Shown here in pieces: positions 30,078 to 37,388 of a stretch of DNA of 37,388 bases. The first letter of the stretch is position 1. The number at the start of each line of letters is the position of its first letter. The position numbers were made by a program, and so were the translations under genes. A model generated the notes under the pieces. The model saw only the letters and a program-made list of their open reading frames with translations, was not told the origin of the DNA and did no database searches. Source of the stretch: a virus; the IMG/VR virus record IMGVR_UViG_3300000956_000089, positions 1 through 37,388 of that record. One strand, written 5' to 3'.

Positions 30078-31102
30078 CCGAGCGCATTCTGATTTACGAC
30101 CGGCGCGGCCATGCCCTGGCAGAGATTGACTGTCACGCCTCCCGCGCATGGGCGATCAACGATAAGAGTAAGGGCAAGATCATCATTGGTCTGAACGATC
30201 CCAAGCATGTCGAGCACGTCTTTCGCTATGGGAATCTTGTGGTCATGAAGCACGCAACGGCGGGCGATTGGGGCGGCGTGATCCGTGCGCCCATCCAGTG
30301 GAGCGCGGGCGACAAAGAACTCACGCTCGAATCGGCGGCGAGCCTCCTAGAGGATCGGGTTGCTGCCCACAAGGTTAAGTTTGAGGGCAGCGGCGGCGCG
30401 ATCTTTTCCAGCCTGATCGATCTCGCCAACGAGCCAGAGGACACGCGCCTGCGAGTGGGTTCCGCTGAAGGCACGGGGCGCTCACTAAAAGAAAAGGTGT
30501 ATGACGAAACGCTGTACGATGCCCTGGTACGCCTCGGCGAGCGCACCGGTTACGAGTGGCAGTTTGCGCCCGTTGAAGATGCCTTCGGGCAATTGACGTT
30601 CGAAGGTCGGTGGGCTGCGCGTTTGGGTGTCTTTACGGGTTTCGGGTTAGCTGAGGGCGAAGGGGGCAATATCGAGCTACCTAAGCGCATTCTGGTTGAG
30701 CAGGGGCGTATCGCCAACGACGTGTACGCCTTTGGGTCTAGTGGGGCGGAATCGGAGCGTAAGCGCGCCCGCGCGTTCGACGTGGACAGCATCGCGCTGT
30801 ATGGCCTCAGACAGGGCATTGCAAAGGCGGGCGGCGACTCGGACGCCAAGGCGAATGTTGAGGTGATGGCAGAAACGGAACTCGTCAACAAGAAAACACT
30901 GCTGCGTGTGTTCTCGCCGATTGCTCTCCCGGTGGGTGATACCTTCGCCATGTGCCGGATTGGAAACATCTTGAAGCTGACGTTGACGAGGCAGGGGTGG
31001 CGTGGTAGCAGTCCTGGCACAGAAACCTATGTCCGTATCCGGGCCAGAGAGTACGACGATCTGGAAAACAAGATGGCGCTTGTGGTGTACGAGGTAAGCT
31101 GA
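30074..31102 (+). CDS. Tail-tip hub protein (Gp37/Tal N-terminal-like)
   Basis: The 342-residue protein lies directly after Dit. The start (ILIYDRRGHALAEIDCHAS), the central WGGVIRAPIQWSAGDKELTL followed by ESAASLLEDR, and the later LYDALVRLGERTGYEWQFAP match siphovirus hub proteins of the ReqiPepy6 Gp37 type. No lytic domain is attached. It would cap the tail tube and open on infection. Stop and start overlap the following gene as TGATG. Confidence 0.75.
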   Translation: MTERILIYDRRGHALAEIDCHASRAWAINDKSKGKIIIGLNDPKHVEHVFRYGNLVVMKHATAGDWGGVIRAPIQWSAGDKELTLESAASLLEDRVAAHKVKFEGSGGAIFSSLIDLANEPEDTRLRVGSAEGTGRSLKEKVYDETLYDALVRLGERTGYEWQFAPVEDAFGQLTFEGRWAARLGVFTGFGLAEGEGGNIELPKRILVEQGRIANDVYAFGSSGAESERKRARAFDVDSIALYGLRQGIAKAGGDSDAKANVEVMAETELVNKKTLLRVFSPIALPVGDTFAMCRIGNILKLTLTRQGWRGSSPGTETYVRIRAREYDDLENKMALVVYEVS

Positions 31103-31779
31103 TGCCATTTGGAGATCTGGTAGCGAAGTATCTGAGGGAGCGCGACGATCCGTTTATGCGGCTGGCGGCTGTGGAGCGCAAGCTGCGGGGCGAATCGCGC
31201 GAGGAGGTTAGCTTAGAAGAACTGGCGAGCCTTACCTCTGCCGCCGGGGTCTTAGAGACCGGGGCCATGCTGAATCTGGCTGGCGGCTATATGCACAGCA
31301 ATGGCGGCAATTCTCTGGATATTGACAGCAGTACCGCCGAAAACGAATTTTACCGGGTCATTATCCCGGCGGGCTTATTTTCCGCCAACAATTTTATCTT
31401 GTGTCGCCAACAGTGGGTCGTGATCAACTCGTCAGGAAGCGGTCGTACTTTCACATGGAGATACAAATTAGGCTCCACCACCATCACGACTGTTGCTGCT
31501 ACGCTGAGTAGTCAAGCTGCGCTACGGCTGGTGACGTGCTGGTTTCGGATTCGCCGTCGTGATGACGCGGACGATCAGCGCACAGACATCCTGTTTGAGA
31601 TGTTTCGATCCACGACTCCATCCGGGCATGAATTTATCCACGTTGACGGCGGCACAGCGGCTGAAGATCCGTTTACCGATCTGGCCTTTGTCATCACAGG
31701 TCAAATGAGCGCGTCAAGCGTCGCCGTGAGTATGGGGCTGTTTACAGCGGTTACGCTTGGCCCATTCGAGGAACTATGA
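31102..31779 (+). CDS. Minor tail protein, possible baseplate/receptor-binding component
   Basis: The protein has 225 residues. The N-terminal 60 residues are helical (AVERKLRGESREEVSLEELA). A beta-rich domain follows, with GYMHSNGGNSLDIDSSTAEN and FRSTTPSGHEFIHVDGGTAA. Position between hub and fibre genes suggests a tail-tip structural protein. No family recognised. It overlaps its neighbours at both ends. Confidence 0.6.
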   Translation: MPFGDLVAKYLRERDDPFMRLAAVERKLRGESREEVSLEELASLTSAAGVLETGAMLNLAGGYMHSNGGNSLDIDSSTAENEFYRVIIPAGLFSANNFILCRQQWVVINSSGSGRTFTWRYKLGSTTITTVAATLSSQAALRLVTCWFRIRRRDDADDQRTDILFEMFRSTTPSGHEFIHVDGGTAAEDPFTDLAFVITGQMSASSVAVSMGLFTAVTLGPFEEL

Positions 31780-32132
31780 AACGCATCACCATCCCAGCAC
31801 CCGCTGCTTATAACATCCACTGGCTTCAGGAGCAGGCTAGAGCGCGCTTCGGTGCGCTGGATCTCAACCAGGTGGGCGATCATCTGGCGATCTATTTCGA
31901 AGACGAGCGAGACGGCGGCGAGGAAATACTCACCCAGTTGACCCAAGAATGGCAAGGGCAGGAGTCTCAGCGCGAGCAAATGCAGCGTCAGCGAATCGAG
32001 TCGGAAGACCGAATACACAGAACCGACATCGCTGCCATTCGAAGCCGCACAGCAGCAGCAAACAGCGTGCCCGCCCTGCGTGCCGAAGTAGAACGCCTGA
32101 TTGACTTGGTAGAGGCGCTGATCCATCGATGA
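31776..32132 (+). CDS. Small tail-region protein with coiled coil
   Basis: The 118-residue protein begins with an alpha/beta part (ITIPAPAAYNIHWLQEQARA, DHLAIYFEDERDGGEEIL) and continues with a long charged helix (about 60-118; QREQMQRQRIESEDRIHRTD), likely a coiled coil. ATGA overlaps join it to its neighbours. Function unknown; a trimeric tail accessory protein or chaperone is possible. Confidence 0.6.
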   Translation: MKRITIPAPAAYNIHWLQEQARARFGALDLNQVGDHLAIYFEDERDGGEEILTQLTQEWQGQESQREQMQRQRIESEDRIHRTDIAAIRSRTAAANSVPALRAEVERLIDLVEALIHR

Positions 32133-32353
32133 CTAAGAGTGTCAAGACGCCGCGTGGATTTGACTGGCAGGTCGAAGAGGACGCCGACTCGTGGTGTACT
32201 CTCGACCTGCCGGAGACGACTGAGGATGTGAGCGTAACGCGCGGCGCAGTGAGGTGGTGGGACATTGAAGAAGCGGTCAACCTGCCCCTGATGGCGGCCT
32301 GGATGTGGGCGTGGTGGGCTGCGCTCATGGGACTGATACGCGGAAGCGAGTAG
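32129..32353 (+). CDS. Small Trp-rich protein with one hydrophobic segment
   Basis: The 74-residue protein is polar at first (VKTPRGFDWQVEEDADSWC) and ends with a Trp-rich hydrophobic stretch (LPLMAAWMWAWWAALMGLI, about 52-70), probably membrane-inserted. It starts by ATGA overlap and opens the membrane-protein cassette at 32.1-34.1 kb. It could be a small holin-like or membrane-accessory protein; this is uncertain. Confidence 0.55.
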   Translation: MTKSVKTPRGFDWQVEEDADSWCTLDLPETTEDVSVTRGAVRWWDIEEAVNLPLMAAWMWAWWAALMGLIRGSE

Positions 32354-32388
32354 ACGGCGGGAAGGTAGACCGCCGAATCGGAGACAGT

Positions 32389-32949
32389 ATGCCACTTGAA
32401 ACCATCAACGCACTAGCACAGACGGCAATCGGGTCACTCCTGGTCATTGCCGCTATCGTGTTTGTCTACCGCTTCCCTGAAAACGCGAATGCGGTGCGCG
32501 TTCTGGCGGGGGAGATTCGACAGACTGCCGAGGCGGGTGTAGGACGCGTCGAAGGTGCTAACAAGATTTTGGAAGGCACAGTTATGACGCTGATGGAGGC
32601 GGTTAAGCTCTTGCAGGAAAGCAATTCCGCCGCCATTGCCAGCCGGGAAAGGATTGAGCATCGCTACGAAGCGGTGCAGGCGGATCTCGCAACAGTCAAG
32701 CGCGATTTTGAGCAGCAGCTTGCCGCGAAGGACGCGGAAATTGAATTGCTAAAAGGGCAAATTGTCGCTCTTCGCGAAGCTGATCAGGACAAGAGCAAGA
32801 CGATTGAGCAGCTTCAGAAGGATCTCAGGGAGGCGCTCAGGGCACGCGACGATCTCAAGGCGCAGATTGGCGACCTCGAAAAGCGCCTTATTGCGCAAGA
32901 GGACAAGGGTAGCGGAACAGACGATGAACCTAAGACTCTTGCTGCCTAG
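32389..32949 (+). CDS. Membrane-anchored coiled-coil protein, spanin- or holin-accessory-like
   Basis: The ATG at 32389 is chosen. The 186-residue protein has one transmembrane helix (about 11-27; TAIGSLLVIAAIVFVY) and then an unbroken charged coiled coil to about residue 175 (ELLKGQIVALREADQDKSKT). Its last 26 bases overlap the start of a lipoprotein gene. A membrane-anchored coiled coil followed by an overlapping lipoprotein gene resembles Rz/Rz1 spanins. However, the charge pattern around the helix may favour a cytoplasmic C-terminus, and Chloroflexota are usually held to lack an outer membrane, so the role is open. Confidence 0.6.
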   Translation: MPLETINALAQTAIGSLLVIAAIVFVYRFPENANAVRVLAGEIRQTAEAGVGRVEGANKILEGTVMTLMEAVKLLQESNSAAIASRERIEHRYEAVQADLATVKRDFEQQLAAKDAEIELLKGQIVALREADQDKSKTIEQLQKDLREALRARDDLKAQIGDLEKRLIAQEDKGSGTDDEPKTLAA

Positions 32950-33478
32950 TCTACTGACGCTGCTACTGGTCGGTTGTGCGGCCTCGCAGGTGGGCGGTGG
33001 GGGTGGCTGCACCTGTGAAGTCGTTATCGTGACGGCGACACCGGTAGGGCTTCCAGCGCGGACGGCGACGGCTGCCCCCGTCCCGGCGAGTGTCACGCCG
33101 AGTATCACAGCGAGTGCGACGCCGAGCGCTGCGCCAACCGTGACGCCTACCCCAACAAACACACTACCGCCCACGCCAACAATGCTCCCGCTCATGCCTA
33201 CGTGGTCGGGGGTGGAGCACAACCCTGAATGCACTCCGGCAACATGGGCTGTACCGATCAAGGGGCTGGATTATGTCTACCGTGATCCCAACTACTCCTA
33301 CATCAAGCAGAACGTTCGGAGCGGACCAGGGACGCAGTACAGCATCGTAGGTAAATTAGAGCGGGATATTCCACAGCCCGTGCGCTGGATCGCGGGCGCA
33401 TGGGTGTCCATCACGTTGGATTGTAGCCACTGGTTGTATACGCCGTTAGGGGAACTGCTTCCCCATTCTACTCAATAA
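32924..33478 (+). CDS. Lipoprotein with TPT-rich linker and SH3-like domain
   Basis: The 184-residue protein begins with a lipoprotein signal (LLLPSLLTLLLVGC, acylated Cys18). It has a Gly-rich/Cys segment and a Thr/Pro-rich linker (about 38-90; TVTPTPTNTLPPTPTM), typical of Chloroflexota surface lipoproteins. The C-terminal bacterial SH3-like domain contains NVRSGPGTQYSIVGKLERD (130-148), a cell-wall- or ligand-binding module. It overlaps the coiled-coil membrane protein and precedes the holin-like gene, so a part in lysis or superinfection exclusion is possible. Confidence 0.75.
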   Translation: MNLRLLLPSLLTLLLVGCAASQVGGGGGCTCEVVIVTATPVGLPARTATAAPVPASVTPSITASATPSAAPTVTPTPTNTLPPTPTMLPLMPTWSGVEHNPECTPATWAVPIKGLDYVYRDPNYSYIKQNVRSGPGTQYSIVGKLERDIPQPVRWIAGAWVSITLDCSHWLYTPLGELLPHSTQ

Positions 33479-33491
33479 GGAGAGTGTCGCT

Positions 33492-34103
33492 ATGGTAACT
33501 TGGAAACGTCGTATTGCTTCGCTGTTTTTGGTGCTGATCGCGCTCATGGCCTTCGCCGCCCCGGTGCTGGCTCAGGACGAAGACCCGCCGCCACCCACGC
33601 AGGAACCAGAGGGTGAAGGGGTGACGGTGGTGGTCGAGGAAGCGGCTAGCGAAGAGGCTCCGCCAGATGATGAGCCAGTCGGAGTTGATTACTCCCTGGA
33701 AGGCGTCGCTGCGTTTATCTTCTTCCTGTGCTCGTTCTTCCCTCTGGTAGGGGGGAGCGTGGGAAGTCTCATCAGTACCCTCGTGAACGGCGCTAAAGCC
33801 TTTGGCCTGATTAAGGATAATTGGGCGGCACTCGCATTTACGCTGCTGAACGTGATCGCGCTCGCGGGCCTCTACTTCTTCTTTGGTGTTACTCCGGCAG
33901 ATGCGCTTCCGGCTGAGTTGGATGAACAGATCAAACTGCTGGTCACAATCCTAACGGCGGGGCTAACCCTCACAGGACAGCTTGGTCTAGGACGGCTCTT
34001 TCACGAAAAAGTGATGAAGCCTATCTCGCCATGGTTTAGTCACAGCAGACGCAAGACGGAAACATGGCGGGGAAAAGAGGCTCCCAGCCACACACCGGTC
34101 TAG
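33492..34103 (+). CDS. Holin-like membrane protein with signal peptide
   Basis: AAGGAGAG lies upstream of the ATG at 33492. The 203-residue protein starts with a classical signal peptide (RRIASLFLVLIALMAFAAPV, cleavage likely after VLAQ or so). An acidic, Pro-rich segment (29-65) is followed by three hydrophobic helices (about 71-95, 111-133 and 146-165) and a basic tail (SHSRRKTETWRGKEA). Phage holins often have two or three such helices. The signal peptide and acidic segment are unusual. It is the best holin candidate in the window. Confidence 0.6.
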   Translation: MVTWKRRIASLFLVLIALMAFAAPVLAQDEDPPPPTQEPEGEGVTVVVEEAASEEAPPDDEPVGVDYSLEGVAAFIFFLCSFFPLVGGSVGSLISTLVNGAKAFGLIKDNWAALAFTLLNVIALAGLYFFFGVTPADALPAELDEQIKLLVTILTAGLTLTGQLGLGRLFHEKVMKPISPWFSHSRRKTETWRGKEAPSHTPV

Positions 34104-34267
34104 TGACGCTGGGATGGATGCAAGAGACCGACCGAGTAATCGCCGCCGAGATTGCATCGCGTGATGTGCCGGTCGGTCTCGATCCGCGCTTCGTGCAGGA
34201 GCACCTTCGGGGTAAGGGTAAAGCGAGGCAGTTGGGGCAGTATCCGGCTACTGGAGAGGATAGCTGA
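34064..34267 (+). CDS. Small hypothetical protein overlapping the holin-like gene
   Basis: The 67-residue protein overlaps the 3' end of the preceding gene by 40 bases in another frame. Its stop overlaps the next ATG (TGATG, 34265-34269), a coupling signal that supports translation. The sequence is basic and soluble (MAGKRGSQPHTGLVTLGWMQ, EHLRGKGKARQLGQYP). No family recognised. Confidence 0.55.
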   Translation: MAGKRGSQPHTGLVTLGWMQETDRVIAAEIASRDVPVGLDPRFVQEHLRGKGKARQLGQYPATGEDS

Positions 34268-35418
34268 TGCTCGGACCACTCAATGGGATGCTGGGACCGC
34301 TGGGAAGGGCGCTTAAAAAGCCGTTCATCTTCCTGCTGCGGGATGACTTCACCACCACCGCCTCGGCTCCCCTTGCCTCGCCCCGGACGTGTGAGCCGGG
34401 ACCGGGGACATTCACGCTCGTCCAGGTCGATGGTCAGTTGAGTACATCCAGTGCAAAGCTGGTTGTCCCGGCTCAATCAACACCGACGTGGAGCGATGAG
34501 GGTATCTATACATCTGGCAACGCCTTCACGCGCGCGGCGGGGGTGATGTGCGTTTCTTTGATCCGGTGGAGTGTAAAGGGCGGCGAAGGGTCCATCTTCA
34601 GCTTCGGCAATGTAACCGTTCCGGGGAACATTTTTGCCGCCTTAAATGGCGCCTATCAATTTCAGACATCAATCATGCAGCTTTGGCCCACTGGTAGCGC
34701 ATCCGTCACGGTCTCATTCACGGCTGCAACGAGCACGGATTACTATTTCGCGATTATTCTGCGGGCGAGCGGCTGTCTTTGGCTCGTCAAGGGTGGCATT
34801 TTTACTCAGTGGACACTCCTATATGTGACCCATGTGGGCACACAGTCAGGTATCGATGCCTACCTGTTTAATTACAACGACGCGTTTACAGCAGATCTAT
34901 TCCGAGTGGCAGACTTAAATGCCAACGGACAATCAACATGGGGCGACGATTACGGGATCGCAACAGTGCGCTATGCCGGAACGGTGACGGTCGGGCAGAC
35001 CTTTACCCATGAGGCAGACTTTAAGCAAGAGTTCACGACAACCGTACTGCCTGGCCTGGGTGGGGATGTGATTGTGAAATTTCGCAAACAGGATGCCAAC
35101 AATTGCTGGCAACTCCATCATGACGGCAATGGGGCAGTCAAGCTCATTGAGAACGTTGCGGGAAGCTGGACAACCCGCGTGTCAGTAGGCGGAACAACGG
35201 GGCGGGTGTGGTTGTCGGCGGCAGGGAGCACAATCCGCATCCATGCACCCAGCCTCACCAGCGTCGCTCATACAGGCGCGACAAACTTTCAAACACAGAC
35301 CGTAGGTGAGTATGCATCAGCCGGAAACGCTCCGGGGACCATTACAAATTTGGTCATTTGGCCTCATACGCTCTCTGCGGCGCTCTCTGCGGATCTTGAT
35401 ATGGTGGTGGGAACATGA
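34267..35418 (+). CDS. Tail fibre or surface-binding protein with lectin-like beta domains
   Basis: The protein has 383 residues. The N-terminus repeats MLGPL (residues 1-5 and 8-12) before KKPFIFLLRDDFTTT. Two beta-rich modules of about 150-180 residues follow, with GEGSIFSFGNVTVPGNIFAA, KFRKQDANNCWQLHHDGNGA and VSVGGTTGRVWLSAAGSTIR. These resemble concanavalin/laminin-G-type folds found in fibres. Binding to host glycans is the probable role. ATGA overlap with the next gene. Confidence 0.6.
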   Translation: MLGPLNGMLGPLGRALKKPFIFLLRDDFTTTASAPLASPRTCEPGPGTFTLVQVDGQLSTSSAKLVVPAQSTPTWSDEGIYTSGNAFTRAAGVMCVSLIRWSVKGGEGSIFSFGNVTVPGNIFAALNGAYQFQTSIMQLWPTGSASVTVSFTAATSTDYYFAIILRASGCLWLVKGGIFTQWTLLYVTHVGTQSGIDAYLFNYNDAFTADLFRVADLNANGQSTWGDDYGIATVRYAGTVTVGQTFTHEADFKQEFTTTVLPGLGGDVIVKFRKQDANNCWQLHHDGNGAVKLIENVAGSWTTRVSVGGTTGRVWLSAAGSTIRIHAPSLTSVAHTGATNFQTQTVGEYASAGNAPGTITNLVIWPHTLSAALSADLDMVVGT

Positions 35419-35987
35419 CAAAAGCCTACTGGACAATTCGGCAAAACTCCGGGGGAGCGCCTAGCTTGCCCGCGCTAGCAAGTATGTCGTATATCAATCC
35501 GTGTGATATATGGATCTTGCCCGCCGGGGCAGGTGCAGCCAATCACATCCACACACTAGCAGGGACGCTCGCGTGGCCGTCCTATCAGGTGGCAAGCAAA
35601 CACACCCACGCGGTACTCAAAACCCCCTCGGATAATGCAGTACATTTCCATATCCATGAGAGCGAGGCGGCGCACACTCACCCTGACCCGGTATTGGCGT
35701 ATTTCATGTCCTTCGTGATTTGCTCCGATAGTGACTTTGTAACCCTGCAAGGTGCGCCGCACAACGTTCGGGTGATTGCCCAAGCAACGATTGCTGATGG
35801 TCAAGTTGGGGCGCTCGATACAACACCCTGGACAAGCCAAGAGCGCACGCTCTGGGCAAACCAAGCATTGAGTAATCTGGGGATTGCGCTGCCTTCCCAG
35901 ATTGACCGGGGGGCACGGCTTATCGCTTTGTTTTCTCAGGTGTTCCTGGCGCGCTACGGCAATGACGAGCGGGGACTGAGGGGGTAG
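35415..35987 (+). CDS. His-rich tail protein with HxH metal-binding motifs
   Basis: The 190-residue protein has clustered histidine pairs: NHIHTL (about 43-48), SKHTHAVL (about 61-68), VHFHIHESEAAHTHPD (about 76-91). HxH repeats in tail fibres such as T4 gp37 chelate iron along the fibre axis, and a similar role is plausible. The C-terminal part (about 100-190) is a mixed alpha/beta domain (DRGARLIALFSQVFLARYGN). It is preceded and followed by other fibre-like genes. Confidence 0.6.
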   Translation: MTKAYWTIRQNSGGAPSLPALASMSYINPCDIWILPAGAGAANHIHTLAGTLAWPSYQVASKHTHAVLKTPSDNAVHFHIHESEAAHTHPDPVLAYFMSFVICSDSDFVTLQGAPHNVRVIAQATIADGQVGALDTTPWTSQERTLWANQALSNLGIALPSQIDRGARLIALFSQVFLARYGNDERGLRG

Positions 35988-35989
35988 AG

Positions 35990-37117
35990 ATGCTTGAGGT
36001 AGCAACCCGAACCATCAATTTTTACTTCCATTTCACGGCTTCTAAGGCAGGGAAAACCGGCATCGCAGGGACCACTGTATTTAATGTGGTGCGCATCAGC
36101 GATGGCTCTGTGGTGGTGGACGGGACGGCGGTAACTGAGGTGAACGCCACCAAGCTGCCCGGAATCTACAAGGGGTCGTATGCGACCACTGCTGGCGTGG
36201 ACTCTGATTTTGTGGCGATGGCCCACACCACAGACACGACGGTGGATCAATACGATGTTCCCTCCTTGCAGCAGGTGGGGAAGCCCTGGGTTGAGAACGC
36301 GGCCAATGCATTGAAACCCACAACAGCAGGGCACACCCTAGATGTGGCTGTAACGGGCGAAGCCGGGGTGGATTGGTCCAATATCAGGTCACCAACCACC
36401 ACGCAAAACCTGTCTGGCACAACAGTTAAGGCAGTGACGGATGCTGTGACAGCAGGCACTGTGTCGGATAAGACCGGCTACAGCCTGAGCAGCGCAGGCA
36501 TTCAAGCGATCTGGGACCGGCTGGTCAGCGCGCTCACCACGCCGGGTAGCATCGGAGCCTGGATTTTGGCCGCGCTGGATGTCACGGTCAGCAGCCGGGC
36601 TGAACCGGGCGACGCCATGACCCTGGAAGACGGGTCCATCACCGCCGACACCATCGCGGATGGCGCAATCACCGCCGCGAAGGTGAGTATTGGAGCAGCA
36701 GAGGCCATTGGCAATATCGTTGATGGTGTAGATGTGACCGTGATCCGGCGCGATTCTTGGGCGTTTACTATAGCAGTCGGCGATCTGTCGGGCTTCGATG
36801 GCCTGTATGTGACAGTCAATGATCCAGAGAGTGCCGAGAATCCGATTGCGCAGTGGTTTATCGACTTGGTTGGGAGCGATCCCGATGGGCTACTCTACAT
36901 CGACCGCGAAGTAGCCACTTCCAGCGACGGCAGTATCACCGTCAACGATGTACCAACGGGCAATATTACCGTCCGCGCAAAGTCGGCTGTCACAGGAATG
37001 GAGAGCGGCGTGTGGGACTACGACGCCAAGGGGTTAGTGTCGGGTGGAGATGACACCACACTGCGCCGCGCGAAGTTTACAATCGCGGATAACGTCACGG
37101 AAGAGGTTAGCGCATAA
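35990..37117 (+). CDS. Tail fibre/structural protein, last gene of the late operon
   Basis: The protein has 375 residues and starts two bases after the previous stop. The N-terminal domain (TRTINFYFHFTASKAGKTGI, ...KLPGIYKGSYATTAGVDSDF) is a beta domain. The middle contains TGEAGVDWSNIRSPTTTQNL, a phrase frequent in phage structural proteins, and a pseudo-repeat SITADTIADGAITAAKVSIG of fibre-shaft type. The C-terminal domain is beta-rich and acidic. The stop is followed by terminator-like hairpins, so the late transcript probably ends here. Confidence 0.6.
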   Translation: MLEVATRTINFYFHFTASKAGKTGIAGTTVFNVVRISDGSVVVDGTAVTEVNATKLPGIYKGSYATTAGVDSDFVAMAHTTDTTVDQYDVPSLQQVGKPWVENAANALKPTTAGHTLDVAVTGEAGVDWSNIRSPTTTQNLSGTTVKAVTDAVTAGTVSDKTGYSLSSAGIQAIWDRLVSALTTPGSIGAWILAALDVTVSSRAEPGDAMTLEDGSITADTIADGAITAAKVSIGAAEAIGNIVDGVDVTVIRRDSWAFTIAVGDLSGFDGLYVTVNDPESAENPIAQWFIDLVGSDPDGLLYIDREVATSSDGSITVNDVPTGNITVRAKSAVTGMESGVWDYDAKGLVSGGDDTTLRRAKFTIADNVTEEVSA

Positions 37118-37123
37118 GAACGC

Positions 37124-37201
37124 ACAGGGGATTACACGACGGCCCCTTGGGGGCATCAGGCAATCCCCTGTCTATCCAGGCCCCGACACACCGCCGGGGC
37201 C
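37124..37201. terminator. Two hairpins between convergent genes
   Basis: ACAGGGGATT (37124-37133) pairs with AATCCCCTGT (37162-37171) and encloses a GCCCC/GGGGC stem (37142-37154). A second stem, GGCCCCG (37179-37185) with CGGGGCC (37195-37201), follows. The first begins seven bases after the rightward stop; the second lies ten bases beyond the leftward stop at 37211. Together they likely end both transcripts. Confidence 0.7.
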
Positions 37202-37210
37202 TCTTGCTGG

Positions 37211-37388
37211 CTACAACTTATCGAAGTTCAGCCCCAGCATCGACAGCACCAGCGGATCGTTGGGATCTTCTCTATCCTCTTCAGGGTTAGCCTCCGCATG
37301 ATGCCCATTCCCATTGCCGTTGCTTTGCACCACGATCTGCCCGCCCGCCAGCATCTGCGCGATCCGCTCGGCCCCGTCTCGGATCGCA
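37211..37388 (-). CDS. 3' end of a leftward gene, function unknown
   Basis: Reading leftward from the window edge, an open frame of 58 complete codons ends at a TAG (37213-37211). The visible part has a helix (AIRDGAERIAQMLAGGQIVV), an Asn/Gly/acidic linker (QSNGNGNGHHAEANPEEDRE) and a C-terminal end DPNDPLVLSMLGLNFDKL. It continues beyond the window, so no family is assigned. Its low-complexity linker and convergent hairpins suggest it is a real gene. Confidence 0.6.
   Translation of the reverse strand, partial: AIRDGAERIAQMLAGGQIVVQSNGNGNGHHAEANPEEDREDPNDPLVLSMLGLNFDKL

Noticed and set aside
1-37388. Terminal repeat showing a complete circular or terminally redundant genome
   Set aside because: The first and last tens of bases share no visible direct or inverted repeat, so completeness cannot be claimed.

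Overview
The window reads as most or all of the genome of a tailed double-stranded DNA bacteriophage with a long non-contractile tail (siphovirus morphology, HK97-type capsid). It could also be a prophage, but no integrase or attachment site is visible. The DNA is GC-rich. Two lipoproteins carry long Thr/Pro-rich linkers rich in TPT, ATP and TATP motifs, a style common in Chloroflexota lipoproteins, so a Chloroflexota host (Anaerolineae-like) is my best guess; this is an inference, not proof. No tRNA, rRNA, CRISPR array or insertion sequence was seen.

Layout. (1) 1-1517: a truncated membrane-anchored ORF, then three consecutive zinc-binding or ASCH-type small proteins. (2) 1518-3413: two large inverted repeats, two adjacent perfect palindromes, a leftward lipoprotein gene with a C-terminal Excalibur domain, and an HTH regulator. 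(3) 3427-12026: a consensus sigma70-type promoter and the rightward early operon. It holds small unknown proteins, a winged-helix replication initiator with iteron-like repeats and an AT-rich stretch inside its gene (lambda O-like layout), a ParB/Dam-methylase fusion, a D12-class adenine methylase, a C5-cytosine methylase with a frameshifted C-terminus, a deoxyribosyltransferase-like protein and regulators. (4) 12023-13133: a short leftward operon (HTH, ASCH-like protein, unknown). (5) 13134-13480: a divergent control region with one promoter on each strand. (6) 13481-37117: a single tightly coupled rightward late operon: terminase, portal, scaffold, capsid, a glycosyltransferase/methyltransferase island, head-tail connectors, tail tube, tail chaperones with a -1 frameshift site, tape measure, distal tail/hub proteins, a lysis-like membrane cassette and tail fibres. 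(7) 37118-37388: terminator-like hairpins and the 3' end of a convergent leftward gene.

How it fits together. Early genes take over replication and methylate DNA; GATC is strongly over-represented, at least in a segment counted by eye. Late genes build and package the virion. The most unusual signals are: a 22-nt sequence carrying an 18-bp palindrome found both inside the parB-like gene and in the 1.8 kb intergenic region (candidate parS or operator set); an origin-like array inside the initiator gene; long G or C tracts at methylase gene boundaries, one of which breaks the C5 methylase frame; a sugar-modification island inside the structural operon; and GC-rich hairpins that start just after stop codons throughout the window. 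I could not recognise an endolysin or an integrase.
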